Below are positions 6,802 through 15,276 of a stretch of 38,253 bases of DNA, in pieces. Below the pieces are notes generated by a model. The model searched no databases. It saw only the letters and a program-made list of their open reading frames with translations, and was not told where the DNA came from. The first letter of the stretch is position 1, and each line of letters opens with the position of its first letter. The translations under genes and the position numbers were made by a program. Source of the stretch: Clostridiales bacterium (GTDB lineage Bacteria > Bacillota > Clostridia > Christensenellales > Aristaeellaceae); the NCBI GenBank assembly GCA_022787165.1, contig JALFVL010000017.1:1-38253 (forward strand), in the 5' to 3' direction.

Positions 6802-6924
6802 GTCGGCAGGAAACAGCAGCCTGCCGGGGCGCGGCGGGTCTGCGCAGAGAGCCTCCGCGCGGTGTGTTTCTCTTTCTTTCTCCTCTTCATCGAATTGAGC
6901 GCCTTCGGGCGCTCTTTTCTTTTT
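6802..6924 (+). ncRNA. Candidate small RNA, about 120 nt, family unknown
   Basis: A transcript of about 123 bases is bounded by a perfect promoter and an intrinsic terminator. Three structural parts are visible: hairpin 1 at 6805-6825 (GGCAGG/CCTGCC, 9-base loop); hairpin 2 at 6829-6860 (GCGCGG/CCGCGC outer stem); and a long pyrimidine-rich single strand at 6865-6889 containing TTTCTTTCTCCTC. The terminator hairpin closes the gene. The CU-rich stretch is complementary to ribosome binding sites such as AGGAGAAA before the next gene (7272-7279), the layout of a trans-acting regulator that blocks translation. It does not match 6S, SRP, RNase P or tmRNA by conserved core. The function is inferred only. 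Confidence 0.68.
6897..6924 (+). terminator. UUCG-loop intrinsic terminator
   Basis: Stem GAGCGCC (6897-6903) and GGCGCTC (6908-6914) around the tetraloop TTCG, followed by TTTTCTTTTT (6915-6924). Confidence 0.92.
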
Positions 6925-7283
6925 GCCGGACGTGCGCAGGGAATATCGGGCGGAAACGGCGCATCGTGTGCATGATCAGATGGGCCAACAAAAGACGGCC
7001 GTTTTGATGAATTCTCACCGAATGCAGGAAAAACGGAAGAAAACCTGCAAAACCCATTGGAAATTGCGGGCGAGGTATGATATCATAGAACCGTTTAGGC
7101 ATTTCGGATATCTGAAAAAGCGAATGCCCCTTATCCTTTTTGGGGAAAAGAAACGCCTTGCTCCGAAAGACAGAGGATGCATCCCGACAAAGTGCTGTAG
7201 ATTTTGCCGCTTTGCGGCCGAGTCTGGACTATGACAGAAGGTTTTACAGAGCATGAAGCGACGAGAGACGAAGGAGAAATCCC
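6925..7283 (+). promoter_or_regulatory. Upstream region and leader of the Na/phosphate cotransporter
   Basis: A 359-base region without a convincing gene. The best promoter is TTGGAA at 7057-7062 with TATCAT at 7081-7086 (18-base spacer), which would give a leader of about 190 bases. The leader contains small hairpins such as GCCGC/GCGGC near 7207-7219 and CCCC/GGGG near 7127-7145. I recognise no riboswitch consensus. AAGGAGA at 7271-7277 is the ribosome binding site. Confidence 0.4.
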
Positions 7284-8933
7284 ATGCTGATGATCGTGAT
7301 TGAGCTGCTGGGCGGATTGGGTCTGTTCATCGCCGGCATGAACATGATGAGCCGCGGCATTGAGAAGGTCGCGGGCAACCGGCTGAGGGGAATCCTCAAG
7401 GCCTTTACCAAGACCCGGCTGCTCGGGCTGCTGGTCGGATTGTTCTTTACAGCTGTGATTCAATCCTCGAGCGCGGCGACGGTGATGGTCGTCAGCTTTG
7501 TCAATTCCGGGCTGATGCGCCTGACGGAGGCCTGTGGCATCATTCTGGGCGCAAACATCGGCACGACGGTCACGGCGATGCTCGTCGCGTTCAGGCTCAG
7601 CGCCATCGCGCCGCTGTTCGTCTTCGCGGGCGCGATCATGGTCAACTACGTCAGGCTGCCCGTCCTGCGCAAGACGGGCGAGGCCGTGCTTGGCTTCGGC
7701 GTGCTGTTCCTGGGCATCAGCACGATGTCCGCCGCGATGACGCAGCTGCGCGGGATTCCCGCGGTCATCGACCTGCTCTCCCGTTTCACCAATCCCGTGC
7801 TGGGCGTTCTGCTCGGCCTTGTGATCACGTCGGTCGTGCAGAGCTCCTCCGTCACGGTCAGCATCCTGGTCGTCATGGCGTCACAGGGGCTGATCGGGCT
7901 GGACATCTGCATGTTCGTCATCCTCGGCTGCAACATCGGCGCATGCACCTCGGCGGTGCTCTCCTCCGTCGGCGGCACAAAGAACGCCAGGCGCGCAGCA
8001 CTGATCCATCTGCTCTTCAACGTCTTCGGCACGGTGCTCATGTTCGTGCTGCTGCTCTTCTTCTCGCCGCAGATCGAGGAGATCATCCGCTTCTTCAGCG
8101 GGCACGGTACCGATGCCGGCACGCTGGGCCGAAACATCGCCTGGGCGCATTTCCTCTTCAAGGTCTTCCAGGTGATCGTCTTCTATCCGTTCATGGATGC
8201 CATCATCCGCTGCACCTACCTGCTCGTGCCCGGTGAGGACGAGAAGAAGGAGGAAACCTTCAGCCTGCAGTTTATCGGCACGTCGCTGCCCAACCCGACT
8301 GTCGCCGTGTATATGGCCGTGCGGGAGATGGAGCGCATGGCGAATATGGCGTTTGACAACCTGCGCGAGTCGGTCGAATGCCTGATCGAGGGCGATTTGG
8401 CGCGCTCGGCCAAGGTGTTTGAGACGGAGCGCTATATCGACTATCTCGACGAGCAGATCAGCAGCTATCTCGTCAAGATCAACCAGAACACGCTGCCGCT
8501 GGAGGACGCGAACATGATCGCGGCGTATTTCCACGTCGTCAGCGATATCGAGCGCATCGGCGACCACGCGGAGAGCATCGTGGAGCTCATTCCCCAGCTG
8601 GTGGAAAATGGCATCCGCATGTCGGAGGAGAGCGTCGCGGAGCTGCGCGGGATGATGAAGCTGATTGACCGCATCCTCGTGGAATCCCTGCACATGTTCA
8701 TGACGGGCGACACTGCGCACATGGAGGAAATCAGCGACCTCGAGAACATGATCGACCACATGGAGCGCAGTCTGCAGGCCCGCCACATCAGCCGCCTGAA
8801 CGAGGGACGCTGCAGCGCGCTGGCCGGCGTATACTTTTCCGACGTCGTCTCGGGCCTTGAGCGCGTGGGCGATCACGCGATCAACATCGCCTTTTCGCTT
8901 GTGGAGGCCAGACAGGGCGTCCACCACGGCTGA
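7284..8933 (+). CDS. Na/Pi cotransporter family protein with PhoU-like tail
   Basis: A 549-residue membrane protein of the NptA/YjbB type, which moves inorganic phosphate with sodium. The two inverted repeats of the transport domain are marked by AVIQSSSAATV near residue 60 and SVVQSSSVTVS near residue 186; the QSSS motifs line the substrate path. Multiple hydrophobic helices fill residues 1-310. From about residue 340 a soluble helical PhoU-like domain follows, with the repeated VSDIERIGDHAESI and VSGLERVGDHAINI motifs that bind metal in PhoU proteins. Length and order fit the bacterial family. The gene is monocistronic, with a long leader upstream and a clean terminator downstream. Confidence 0.92.
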   Translation: MLMIVIELLGGLGLFIAGMNMMSRGIEKVAGNRLRGILKAFTKTRLLGLLVGLFFTAVIQSSSAATVMVVSFVNSGLMRLTEACGIILGANIGTTVTAMLVAFRLSAIAPLFVFAGAIMVNYVRLPVLRKTGEAVLGFGVLFLGISTMSAAMTQLRGIPAVIDLLSRFTNPVLGVLLGLVITSVVQSSSVTVSILVVMASQGLIGLDICMFVILGCNIGACTSAVLSSVGGTKNARRAALIHLLFNVFGTVLMFVLLLFFSPQIEEIIRFFSGHGTDAGTLGRNIAWAHFLFKVFQVIVFYPFMDAIIRCTYLLVPGEDEKKEETFSLQFIGTSLPNPTVAVYMAVREMERMANMAFDNLRESVECLIEGDLARSAKVFETERYIDYLDEQISSYLVKINQNTLPLEDANMIAAYFHVVSDIERIGDHAESIVELIPQLVENGIRMSEESVAELRGMMKLIDRILVESLHMFMTGDTAHMEEISDLENMIDHMERSLQARHISRLNEGRCSALAGVYFSDVVSGLERVGDHAINIAFSLVEARQGVHHG

Positions 8934-8955
8934 AGGAGGCTTGGCCATCACAAGG

Positions 8956-8982
8956 GAACAGGCAATGACCTGTTCTTTTTTT
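8956..8982 (+). terminator. Intrinsic terminator after Na/Pi gene
   Basis: GAACAGG (8956-8962) and CCTGTTC (8969-8975) with a 6-base loop and seven T. Confidence 0.92.
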
Positions 8983-9175
8983 GTTCGGATCGTTTGCCCT
9001 CGCGTCACATTTGCGTCCATTTTCTCCCCGATTTCACCATAATTTCTTCAATCGCCCATGACAATTCTCCTGTATCCTTATTGTGCTTTGAAAGTCCTCA
9101 GGGCATCGATCCCTTTGGGTCGGCCCGGAGATTTTTCATATCAGCTGAGGCATTGCCTTGAAAGGAGAGACAGGA

Positions 9176-10141
9176 TTGATTGAAGTCAGCCACTTGACAA
9201 AGCGGTACGGCGGACACACAGCCGTATCCGATCTGTCCTTTACCATTGAGAAGGGGCGGATTTATGGCTTTCTGGGGCCGAACGGCGCGGGAAAGTCGAC
9301 GACCATGAACATCATCACGGGCTGTCTGGGCGCGACGGAGGGAGAGGTTCGAATCGACGGGCACGACATCTTCGAGGAGCCGATGGCCGCCAAGAGGAAG
9401 ATCGGCTATCTGCCGGAGCTGCCGCCGCTGTACACGGAGATGACGGCGGAGGAGTTTTTGCGCTTTGTGCTGTGGGCCAAGGGCGTGCGGCGGAGCGAAT
9501 GGGAGAGCCAGCTGTGCAGCGTGATGGAAAAGACGAAGCTCTTTGACGTGCGCAGCCGTCTGATCGGCAGCCTCTCCAAGGGCTATCGCCAACGCGTAGG
9601 CATTGCGCAGGCGCTGCTGGGCAATCCGGAGGTGATCATCCTCGACGAGCCGACGGTCGGCCTCGACCCGGCGCAGATCATCGAAATCCGCGAGATGATC
9701 CGCGCGCTGGGACGCGAGCACACGGTTGTGCTCTCCAGCCATATTCTCAGCGAGGTGCAGGCCGTCTGCGACCACATCATGATCATCGCGCACGGGAAGC
9801 TCGTCGCCAGCGACACGGCGGAAAACCTCACGAACCTGCTCTCGGGCGGCATGACCGTCGAGCTGGAGGCGAAAGGCAGCGAGGACGAGACGCGCGCCGT
9901 GCTCGATGGCCTTGACGGCGTGGCAGGCGCGGCATACGCCCCGGGTGCGGAGGGCACGACCTGCGTCACGCTGACGCCTGCGGAGGGCGTCGACCTGCGC
10001 GAGGCGGTCTTTAAGCGCTTCGCGACGAGCGATGTCCCGCTGATCGAGCTGCGAAAGGACAAGGCGACGCTGGAGGACGTGTTCCTTGAGCTCACACAAT
10101 CTGAGCCGGATTTGACGCAGAAGGAGGCGAAGGGCGCATGA
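9176..10141 (+). CDS. ABC transporter ATP-binding protein (GldA/NatA-like)
   Basis: A 321-residue ATPase that drives an ABC-2 type exporter in the membrane. It has Walker A GPNGAGKST at residues 34-42, the signature LSKGYRQR, Walker B VIILDEPTVGLDP and the switch histidine in VVLSSHI. The C-terminal 100 residues form the extra domain of NatA/GldA-like ATPases. I place the start at the TTG at 9176, which gives the usual MIEVSHLTKRYG and stands 7 bases after AAAGGAGA (9161-9168); the upstream in-frame TTG at 9158 overlaps that site. The stop overlaps the permease start (ATGA), so the following three genes form a tight operon. Confidence 0.92.
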   Translation: MIEVSHLTKRYGGHTAVSDLSFTIEKGRIYGFLGPNGAGKSTTMNIITGCLGATEGEVRIDGHDIFEEPMAAKRKIGYLPELPPLYTEMTAEEFLRFVLWAKGVRRSEWESQLCSVMEKTKLFDVRSRLIGSLSKGYRQRVGIAQALLGNPEVIILDEPTVGLDPAQIIEIREMIRALGREHTVVLSSHILSEVQAVCDHIMIIAHGKLVASDTAENLTNLLSGGMTVELEAKGSEDETRAVLDGLDGVAGAAYAPGAEGTTCVTLTPAEGVDLREAVFKRFATSDVPLIELRKDKATLEDVFLELTQSEPDLTQKEAKGA

Positions 10142-11004
10142 CAGCGATTTTCAGGCGCGAGGTCGCCTCGTATTTCAAGGGCATGCTCGGCTATCTGATT
10201 GCGGCGTTTGTGCTGGTCTTCGCGGGCATTTACACGATGGCCTACAACCTGAGCGGCGTCTATGCCGGCTTTGAATATACGCTCAGCGCCATTGCGTTCA
10301 TCTATCTGATCGCGGTGCCAATCCTCTCGATGCGCTCGCTCGCCGAGGAGCGGCGGCAGAAGACCGACCAGCTGCTCTACGCGCTGCCCATCCGCTTGAG
10401 CGATGTCGTTCTGGGCAAGTATTTGGCGATGCTCGTCGTGCTCGCCGTGCCGACGCTGATCATGGCGCTCTATCCGCTGATCCTCTCGCAGTTTGGCACG
10501 GTCTCGTTTGCGACGGCATACGGCGCGCTCTTTGCGTTCTTCCTGCTGGGCGCGTGCCTGCTCTCCGTCGGGCTGTTCATCTCCTCGGTCACGGAGAACC
10601 AGGTCGCGGCGGCGGTCATCACGCTTATCGCCGTGCTGCTGCTCTACTTCATGAGCGGTTTGTCCGACTTCGTTTCGACGGAGGCGCCGGCCTCGCTGCT
10701 GGCGCTGTGCCTGCTGGTGCTGCTGTTCGCGGTGGTGCTCTGGATGCTGTCGAAGAACCCGATTGTCGCGCTGCTGACGGCGGCTGTCGGCGTGGGCGCG
10801 CTGCTCGCCTGCTACGGCGCGGACAGCGCCGCGTTTGAAGGTCTCTTCGGGAAGATCATGGTGCAATTGAGCGTCTTTGACCGCTTTTACACGTTTGTCG
10901 ACGGCGTATTTGACCTGACGGCGGTCGTCTACTATCTCTCGATGATCGCGGTCTTCCTGTTCCTTTCAGTGCAGTCGCTGGAGAAGCGGAGGTGGAGTGA
11001 ATGA
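10138..11004 (+). CDS. ABC-2 type permease, GldF-like
   Basis: A 288-residue membrane protein with six predicted helices (near residues 17-38, 50-72, 98-125, 137-160, 166-185 and 195-225) and a seventh near the C-terminus. The stretch MRSLAEERRQKTDQLLYALP is the hallmark of GldF/ABC-2 subfamily 3 permeases. It forms the membrane pore for the ATPase encoded upstream. It overlaps both neighbours by four bases (ATGA), pointing to translational coupling. The exported substrate is unknown. Confidence 0.9.
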   Translation: MTAIFRREVASYFKGMLGYLIAAFVLVFAGIYTMAYNLSGVYAGFEYTLSAIAFIYLIAVPILSMRSLAEERRQKTDQLLYALPIRLSDVVLGKYLAMLVVLAVPTLIMALYPLILSQFGTVSFATAYGALFAFFLLGACLLSVGLFISSVTENQVAAAVITLIAVLLLYFMSGLSDFVSTEAPASLLALCLLVLLFAVVLWMLSKNPIVALLTAAVGVGALLACYGADSAAFEGLFGKIMVQLSVFDRFYTFVDGVFDLTAVVYYLSMIAVFLFLSVQSLEKRRWSE

Positions 11005-12473
11005 AGACAAAGCACGAGCGTCCCGCCAGGGAGAAGCGCCCGCTCAAGGAGCGCGTGCGGCGCTTGTTCGGCCGGCGATTCCGTGCGGGCGGCTATGCCG
11101 TGTTTGCCGCGGCGGTGGTCATCGCCATCGCCGTGATGGCGAACCTGATGGCCGGCGCGCTGCCCAGCGAAAAGACAAAGCTCGACCTGACGGATCAGTC
11201 GCTCTACACCTTGGGCGACCAGACCAGGCGCATCCTCTCAAGCCTTGACCGGGATGTGACGCTTTATCTGCTGGCCACCTCCGGCTATGAGGATGAGACG
11301 ATTGCGCGGCTGCTCGACCGCTACGCGGACCAGAGCAGCCACATCCGGGTGCAATACATCGATCCGACGCAGAAGCCGACCTTCCTGGACGGCTACGACC
11401 TCGACCTGACACGGCTGTATGCCAACAGCGTGCTGGTGGAGTGCGGCAGCCGGGTGCGGCTGGTCGGCTATGACGAGATCTATGTCACCAACTACAGCAT
11501 GGATTATTCTTCCTACAGCTACACCTCGAGCACGAGCTTTGACGGCGAGAGTGCGCTGACCAATGCCATCCACTACGTCTCCAGCGACGCGATTCCCAAG
11601 GTCTACACGCTGACGGGGCACGGGGAGACCGCGCTGAGCGACACGATGAACAGCTATATCGAGCGCGACAACCTGGAGACGGCGAGCCTCAGCCTGCTGA
11701 GCCTTGACGCCGTGCCGGAGGACGCCTCCGCGGTCATCATCAACGTGCCCACGGGCGACCTGAACAGCGACGAGGCGGACATGCTCATCGCCTACCTCAA
11801 ATCGGGCGGCAGGATCGTCCTGATCACGGACTACATCGGGCAGGGCGAAATGGAAAACCTGCTGCGTGTGACGGCGACGATGGGCCTTACGGCGGGTCAG
11901 GGCCTGGCCGTGGAGGGCGATGCCAACCGGCACCTGAGCCGCTACCCGTATTACCTGCTGCCGGAAATCGGCGAGCATGAAATCACGGAGCCGCTCATCA
12001 GCGGCGGCTACTACGTCCTCGCCCCGCTCGCGCAGCCGCTTGAGGAGGTGGAGGGCGCCGGTGCGGGCATCACCTGGCTGCTGACGACCTCCGACGCCTC
12101 CTACAGCAAGCTTGCGGGGCTGGAGATGACGACGACCGCCCGCGAGGAGGGCGATATCGCCGGGCCGCTGAACATCGCGGCGGCTTCCGAGCTGGGCGAG
12201 GGACGCATGGTCTGGCTGACCTCGGCGCAGATGCTCGTCAGCTCGATTGACGCGATGGTCTCCGGCGCGAACAGCGACCTGTTCATGAACAGCCTTGACT
12301 GGATGTGCGAGCAGGAGGAGACGATTGCCATCCGCTCCAAGTCTCTGGATACGACGGGCCTGACGCTGACCCGCGCGCAGAGCGGCTTCTGGAGCGCCGT
12401 GCTCATCGGCGTGATCCCGGCGGCGCTGGTGATTGCGGGCATCGTGATTGTGATAAGGAGGAAGCGGCGTTGA
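11001..12473 (+). CDS. GldG-like auxiliary protein of ABC-2 exporter
   Basis: A 490-residue protein with a membrane helix near residues 30-52 and a second at the very C-terminus (about 462-485), with a large extracytoplasmic domain between them. It contains the GldG/ABC-type uncharacterised transport system pattern KTKLDLTDQSLYTLGDQTRR followed by a domain related to IFT52/GldG (VYTLTGHGETALSD, then GGRIVLITDYIGQ). In Bacteroidetes GldA, GldF and GldG are tied to gliding; in Firmicutes the same trio occurs without gliding and its cargo is unknown. The tight ATGA overlap with the permease supports one complex. Confidence 0.87.
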   Translation: MKTKHERPAREKRPLKERVRRLFGRRFRAGGYAVFAAAVVIAIAVMANLMAGALPSEKTKLDLTDQSLYTLGDQTRRILSSLDRDVTLYLLATSGYEDETIARLLDRYADQSSHIRVQYIDPTQKPTFLDGYDLDLTRLYANSVLVECGSRVRLVGYDEIYVTNYSMDYSSYSYTSSTSFDGESALTNAIHYVSSDAIPKVYTLTGHGETALSDTMNSYIERDNLETASLSLLSLDAVPEDASAVIINVPTGDLNSDEADMLIAYLKSGGRIVLITDYIGQGEMENLLRVTATMGLTAGQGLAVEGDANRHLSRYPYYLLPEIGEHEITEPLISGGYYVLAPLAQPLEEVEGAGAGITWLLTTSDASYSKLAGLEMTTTAREEGDIAGPLNIAAASELGEGRMVWLTSAQMLVSSIDAMVSGANSDLFMNSLDWMCEQEETIAIRSKSLDTTGLTLTRAQSGFWSAVLIGVIPAALVIAGIVIVIRRKRR

Positions 12474-13807
12474 AGCGTTCTATGAAGATGGCGGTGCTGC
12501 TCGTCGTGCTCGCCGCCTTTGCGGGCGGCTACGTGGCTGTGACCCGTTTGCCCGCATCGAGCACGACGGTCACCGAGGAGGAGGGGCAGTTTGCCCTGTA
12601 TGCAGGCGACGCGGACAGTCTCGCCGCGCTCGAATGGACGGACGGAGGGACGGAATGGCGCTTTGAAAAGCGGGACGGCGAATGGCAGAAGGCCGGCGAG
12701 CCGGGTTTCCCGGTCAATCAGACCGTGCTCGACACGCTGGCGGAGAAGGCCGCCTCGCTCACGGCGACGCGCGCGCTGAGCGATGCCGCGAATCCGGCGG
12801 ATTACGGACTGGCAGAGCCAGCCTTCACGCTCACGCTCACGGACGCGGACGGCGTGCAGACGGCCCTCACGCTGGGTGACGCGACGCCGTTTGAAGACGG
12901 CTACTACGTCGGCGTCTCCGGGCAGGGGACGATCTACACCGTCAAGGAGGATTTCTCTGCGTCGTTTGACCTGACGGCCAGCGAGCTGGCGCAGATGGAG
13001 GAGATTCCGCAGGTGGAGAGTTATGCGTGTGTGACGGTCAGCGGCGCGGTCAACGCGGCGTATGACGCGCAGACGGATACGTGGGTCGATGCCGAGACCG
13101 GCGAGCCGCTCGACACCGAGGCGGTGGAATCCCTGGCCACGGACATCAAGGCGCTCTCCTGGAGCGCGCTGGTGACGGCGAACGCGACTGACGAGGAGCT
13201 TGCGTCCTGGCAGCTTGACGATCTGAGCGCGACCTCCGCGGCGCTATACGACGAAGACGGCAGCCTCCTGCTCGGTTTCATGCTTGGCGCAGAGAATGAG
13301 GACGGTGACGTCTACGCGCGCCTGCCGGATTCCCGAATGGTCTATCTGTTCATGGCGGAGGACGTTGGGGATATCCTTTCATCCAGCGCCGACACGCTCT
13401 GGCGCAAGCAGCCGGTGACGCTTGCCTATGAGGCGCTTTCGCAGGCGGCCTTCACCTTTGACGGCGGCAGTGTGACCGTCGCGCCGCCTCGGGCGGGGGA
13501 GGCTGCGGAGGCGGCTGAAGGCGAAGAAAGCGCGGAGGCTGCCGACAGCGCTGAAGCACCTGAGGACCCGGGTGAGAGCCTGTGGACGGCGCTCACCGCG
13601 CTGACCGGCACGGCGCGCATTGAGGCGCAGCCGGAAGGGGAGGCGCTGCTTTCCGTCGCGATCACGGACATGGATGGCGCGCACAGTCAGGTCGGCTTCT
13701 ACGCTTATGACGTGGATTCCTATCTCGTGCCGGTCACGGACAGCCATGCGATGCTTGTTCCGGCGGACGGCGTCGACAAGCTCATCCGTATGCTGCGGCA
13801 GATGTAA
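12470..13807 (+). CDS. DUF4340 family exported protein
   Basis: A 445-residue protein anchored by one N-terminal helix (about residues 6-25), the rest outside the cytoplasm. Repeated DUF4340 units are visible: WRFEKRDGEWQKAGEPGFPV, then ADYGLAEPAFTLTLTDADG and a YYVGVSGQGTIYTV strand pattern. A low-complexity insert rich in Ala and Glu lies near residues 343-368. The TTG start at 12470 overlaps the stop of the GldG-like gene and is 8 bases after AAGGAGG (12455-12461); the ATG at 12482 is a less likely start. DUF4340 genes regularly follow gldG-like genes, so this is the fourth part of the same exporter operon. The biochemical role is unknown. Confidence 0.85.
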   Translation: MKRSMKMAVLLVVLAAFAGGYVAVTRLPASSTTVTEEEGQFALYAGDADSLAALEWTDGGTEWRFEKRDGEWQKAGEPGFPVNQTVLDTLAEKAASLTATRALSDAANPADYGLAEPAFTLTLTDADGVQTALTLGDATPFEDGYYVGVSGQGTIYTVKEDFSASFDLTASELAQMEEIPQVESYACVTVSGAVNAAYDAQTDTWVDAETGEPLDTEAVESLATDIKALSWSALVTANATDEELASWQLDDLSATSAALYDEDGSLLLGFMLGAENEDGDVYARLPDSRMVYLFMAEDVGDILSSSADTLWRKQPVTLAYEALSQAAFTFDGGSVTVAPPRAGEAAEAAEGEESAEAADSAEAPEDPGESLWTALTALTGTARIEAQPEGEALLSVAITDMDGAHSQVGFYAYDVDSYLVPVTDSHAMLVPADGVDKLIRMLRQM

Positions 13808-13808
13808 C

Positions 13809-13858
13809 GAACAAGGCGGGGCGTTTCCTTATAAGGCTGGAACGCCTCGTTCTTGTTT
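13809..13858 (+). terminator. Imperfect terminator hairpin after exporter operon
   Basis: GAACAAGGCGGGGCGTTTCC (13809-13828) pairs imperfectly with the segment 13839-13858; core GGGGCGTT/AACGCCTC. The tail TTCTTGTTT is only moderately T-rich. Confidence 0.65.
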
Positions 13859-13896
13859 GAACGAAAATGAAAAGAAATGATCCTTCCGGCAGGGCC

Positions 13897-13925
13897 TTTA
13901 CAGCGCGGGCAAAGAGGAGTATGAT
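13897..13925 (+). promoter_or_regulatory. Promoter of map, TTTACA-17-TATGAT
   Basis: TTTACA at 13897-13902, 17-base spacer, TATGAT at 13920-13925. The start codon is at 13971. Confidence 0.75.
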
Positions 13926-13970
13926 AGAGACGCATTGAGAAGTTTGAAACAGCTAACGGAGGCGGAAGCA

Positions 13971-14858
13971 ATGAAGGATATGGAAGCGCAGCGGCCCGGC
14001 CGCAACGATCCCTGCTGGTGCGGCAGCGGCAGGAAATACAAGGTCTGTCACGCGCAGATCGACGAGCGCGTGGAGCGCATGCGTGAGCTGGGGCATGAGG
14101 TGCCCACGCGCAGCATGCTCAAGACCCCGGAACAGATCGAAAAGATCAAGGCGAGCTGCAGGGTCAACATCGCAGTGCTCGACTATATTGAGGCGCATAT
14201 TCACGAGGGCATGACGACGGGAGAAATCGACCGCATCGTCCGCGAGAAGACGGCGGAAATGGGCGGCATTCCTGCGCCGCTTGACTACGAGGGCTATCCC
14301 TACAGCGTCTGCACGTCGGTCAATGACCAGGTTTGCCACGGCTTTCCCTCAGACGACGTCGTGCTGCAAAGCGGCGATATCGTGAACGTCGACTGCTCCA
14401 CGATCGTGGATGGATACTTCTCCGATTCCTCGCGCATGTTCTGCATCGGCGAGGTCAGCCCGGAAAAGAAAAAGCTCGTCGAGGTGACGCGCGAATGCGT
14501 GATGCGCGGGCTGGAGCAGGTCAAGCCCTGGGGCTTTTTGGGTGACATGGGCCAGGCCGTGAGCGACTGCGCGAAGGAGAACGGCTATTCCGTCGTCCGC
14601 GAGATCGGCGGTCACGGCGTCGGGCTGGAATTTCACGAGGATCCCTGGGTCTCCTATGTGACGAAAAGGGGCACGGATATGCTGCTCGTGCCGGGCATGG
14701 TTTTTACCATCGAGCCGATGGTCAACATGGGCAGGCCGGATGTCTGCTACCTGGAGGACAACGACTGGGAGGTTTACACCGAGGACGGCTCGCCCTCTGC
14801 GCAGTGGGAGATCATGGTGCTGGTGACGCAGACGGGGCATGAGGTGCTCTGCTGGTGA
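13971..14858 (+). CDS. map: Type I methionine aminopeptidase with N-terminal SEC-C motif
   Basis: A 295-residue cytoplasmic enzyme that removes the initiator methionine from new proteins, probably at the ribosome exit. Residues 8-27 form a SEC-C zinc motif (GRNDPCWCGSGRKYKVCH), which occurs in one clade of MetAPs and helps ribosome binding. The catalytic domain keeps the substrate histidine in DQVCHGFPS and the metal ligands: two Asp in NVDCSTIVDGYFSD, His in GGHGVG, Glu in FTIEPM and Glu in AQWEIMVLV. GGAGG at 13958-13962 selects the ATG at 13971. This is the essential housekeeping type, here monocistronic. Confidence 0.94.
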   Translation: MKDMEAQRPGRNDPCWCGSGRKYKVCHAQIDERVERMRELGHEVPTRSMLKTPEQIEKIKASCRVNIAVLDYIEAHIHEGMTTGEIDRIVREKTAEMGGIPAPLDYEGYPYSVCTSVNDQVCHGFPSDDVVLQSGDIVNVDCSTIVDGYFSDSSRMFCIGEVSPEKKKLVEVTRECVMRGLEQVKPWGFLGDMGQAVSDCAKENGYSVVREIGGHGVGLEFHEDPWVSYVTKRGTDMLLVPGMVFTIEPMVNMGRPDVCYLEDNDWEVYTEDGSPSAQWEIMVLVTQTGHEVLCW

Positions 14859-15190
14859 CCGGAAGAGAAAAAGAGCAGAAGAAGGCGGCGGTTTTCGCCG
14901 CTCAGATTGTCGACAAAAGGGTTTTCTCTCCCCGAAGGGGAGAGAAAACATTCAATCATTCTTCGAAGAAATGAATCATGGAATAAAGAACATCTGCTTA
15001 TGTCAACAGGCTGGGCGGCGGAGATTTCCGCCGCTTTTGCCTTTTCCGGCGAAAGGCGTGGCGAGAGACCGGAGACAAAATGTAATTTTTGCAGATATTT
15101 CGATGGAAAACTTCATTTTCTTAAAAGGGATGTGTAAAAAGCGCGAAAATAAAAGGAAAAGGACAAAAAGCGGCTGACCAAAGTTGAATT
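14859..15190. other. Gene-free stretch with three successive hairpins
   Basis: No open frame with a ribosome binding site is visible. Hairpins are at 14885-14901 (GCGGCG/CGCCGC, no U-tract), 14921-14949 (a perfect 13-base palindrome with a GAA loop) and 15015-15038 (a GC-rich stem followed by TTTTG). The remainder, 15080-15190, is A-rich and leads into the promoter of the amino acid importer. Confidence 0.55.
15015..15046 (+). terminator. Terminator distal to map
   Basis: GCGGCGGA (15015-15022) and TCCGCCGC (15027-15034) with a 4-base loop, then TTTTGCCTTTT. Confidence 0.75.
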
Positions 15191-15194
15191 TTGC

Positions 15195-15223
15195 TTGACA
15201 TAAATAATTCATTGGGATATAAT
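15195..15223 (+). promoter_or_regulatory. Perfect consensus promoter of amino acid importer
   Basis: TTGACA at 15195-15200, 17-base spacer, TATAAT at 15218-15223. AAAGGAGG precedes the ATG at 15277. Confidence 0.88.
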
Positions 15224-15276
15224 GGACACATTCGCCGGAGCGTTTCGCCCCGGGACAACATAAAGGAGGTTTTCCC

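Noticed and set aside
6802-6924. 6S RNA, SRP RNA or RNase P RNA
   Set aside because: The transcript is too short or lacks the conserved cores: no open central bubble of 6S, no GGAA-GCAGC apical SRP motif and no RNase P conserved regions.
7087-7283. Cyclic-di-AMP or other riboswitch before the Na/Pi gene
   Set aside because: Hairpins are weak and none of the conserved riboswitch cores is present.
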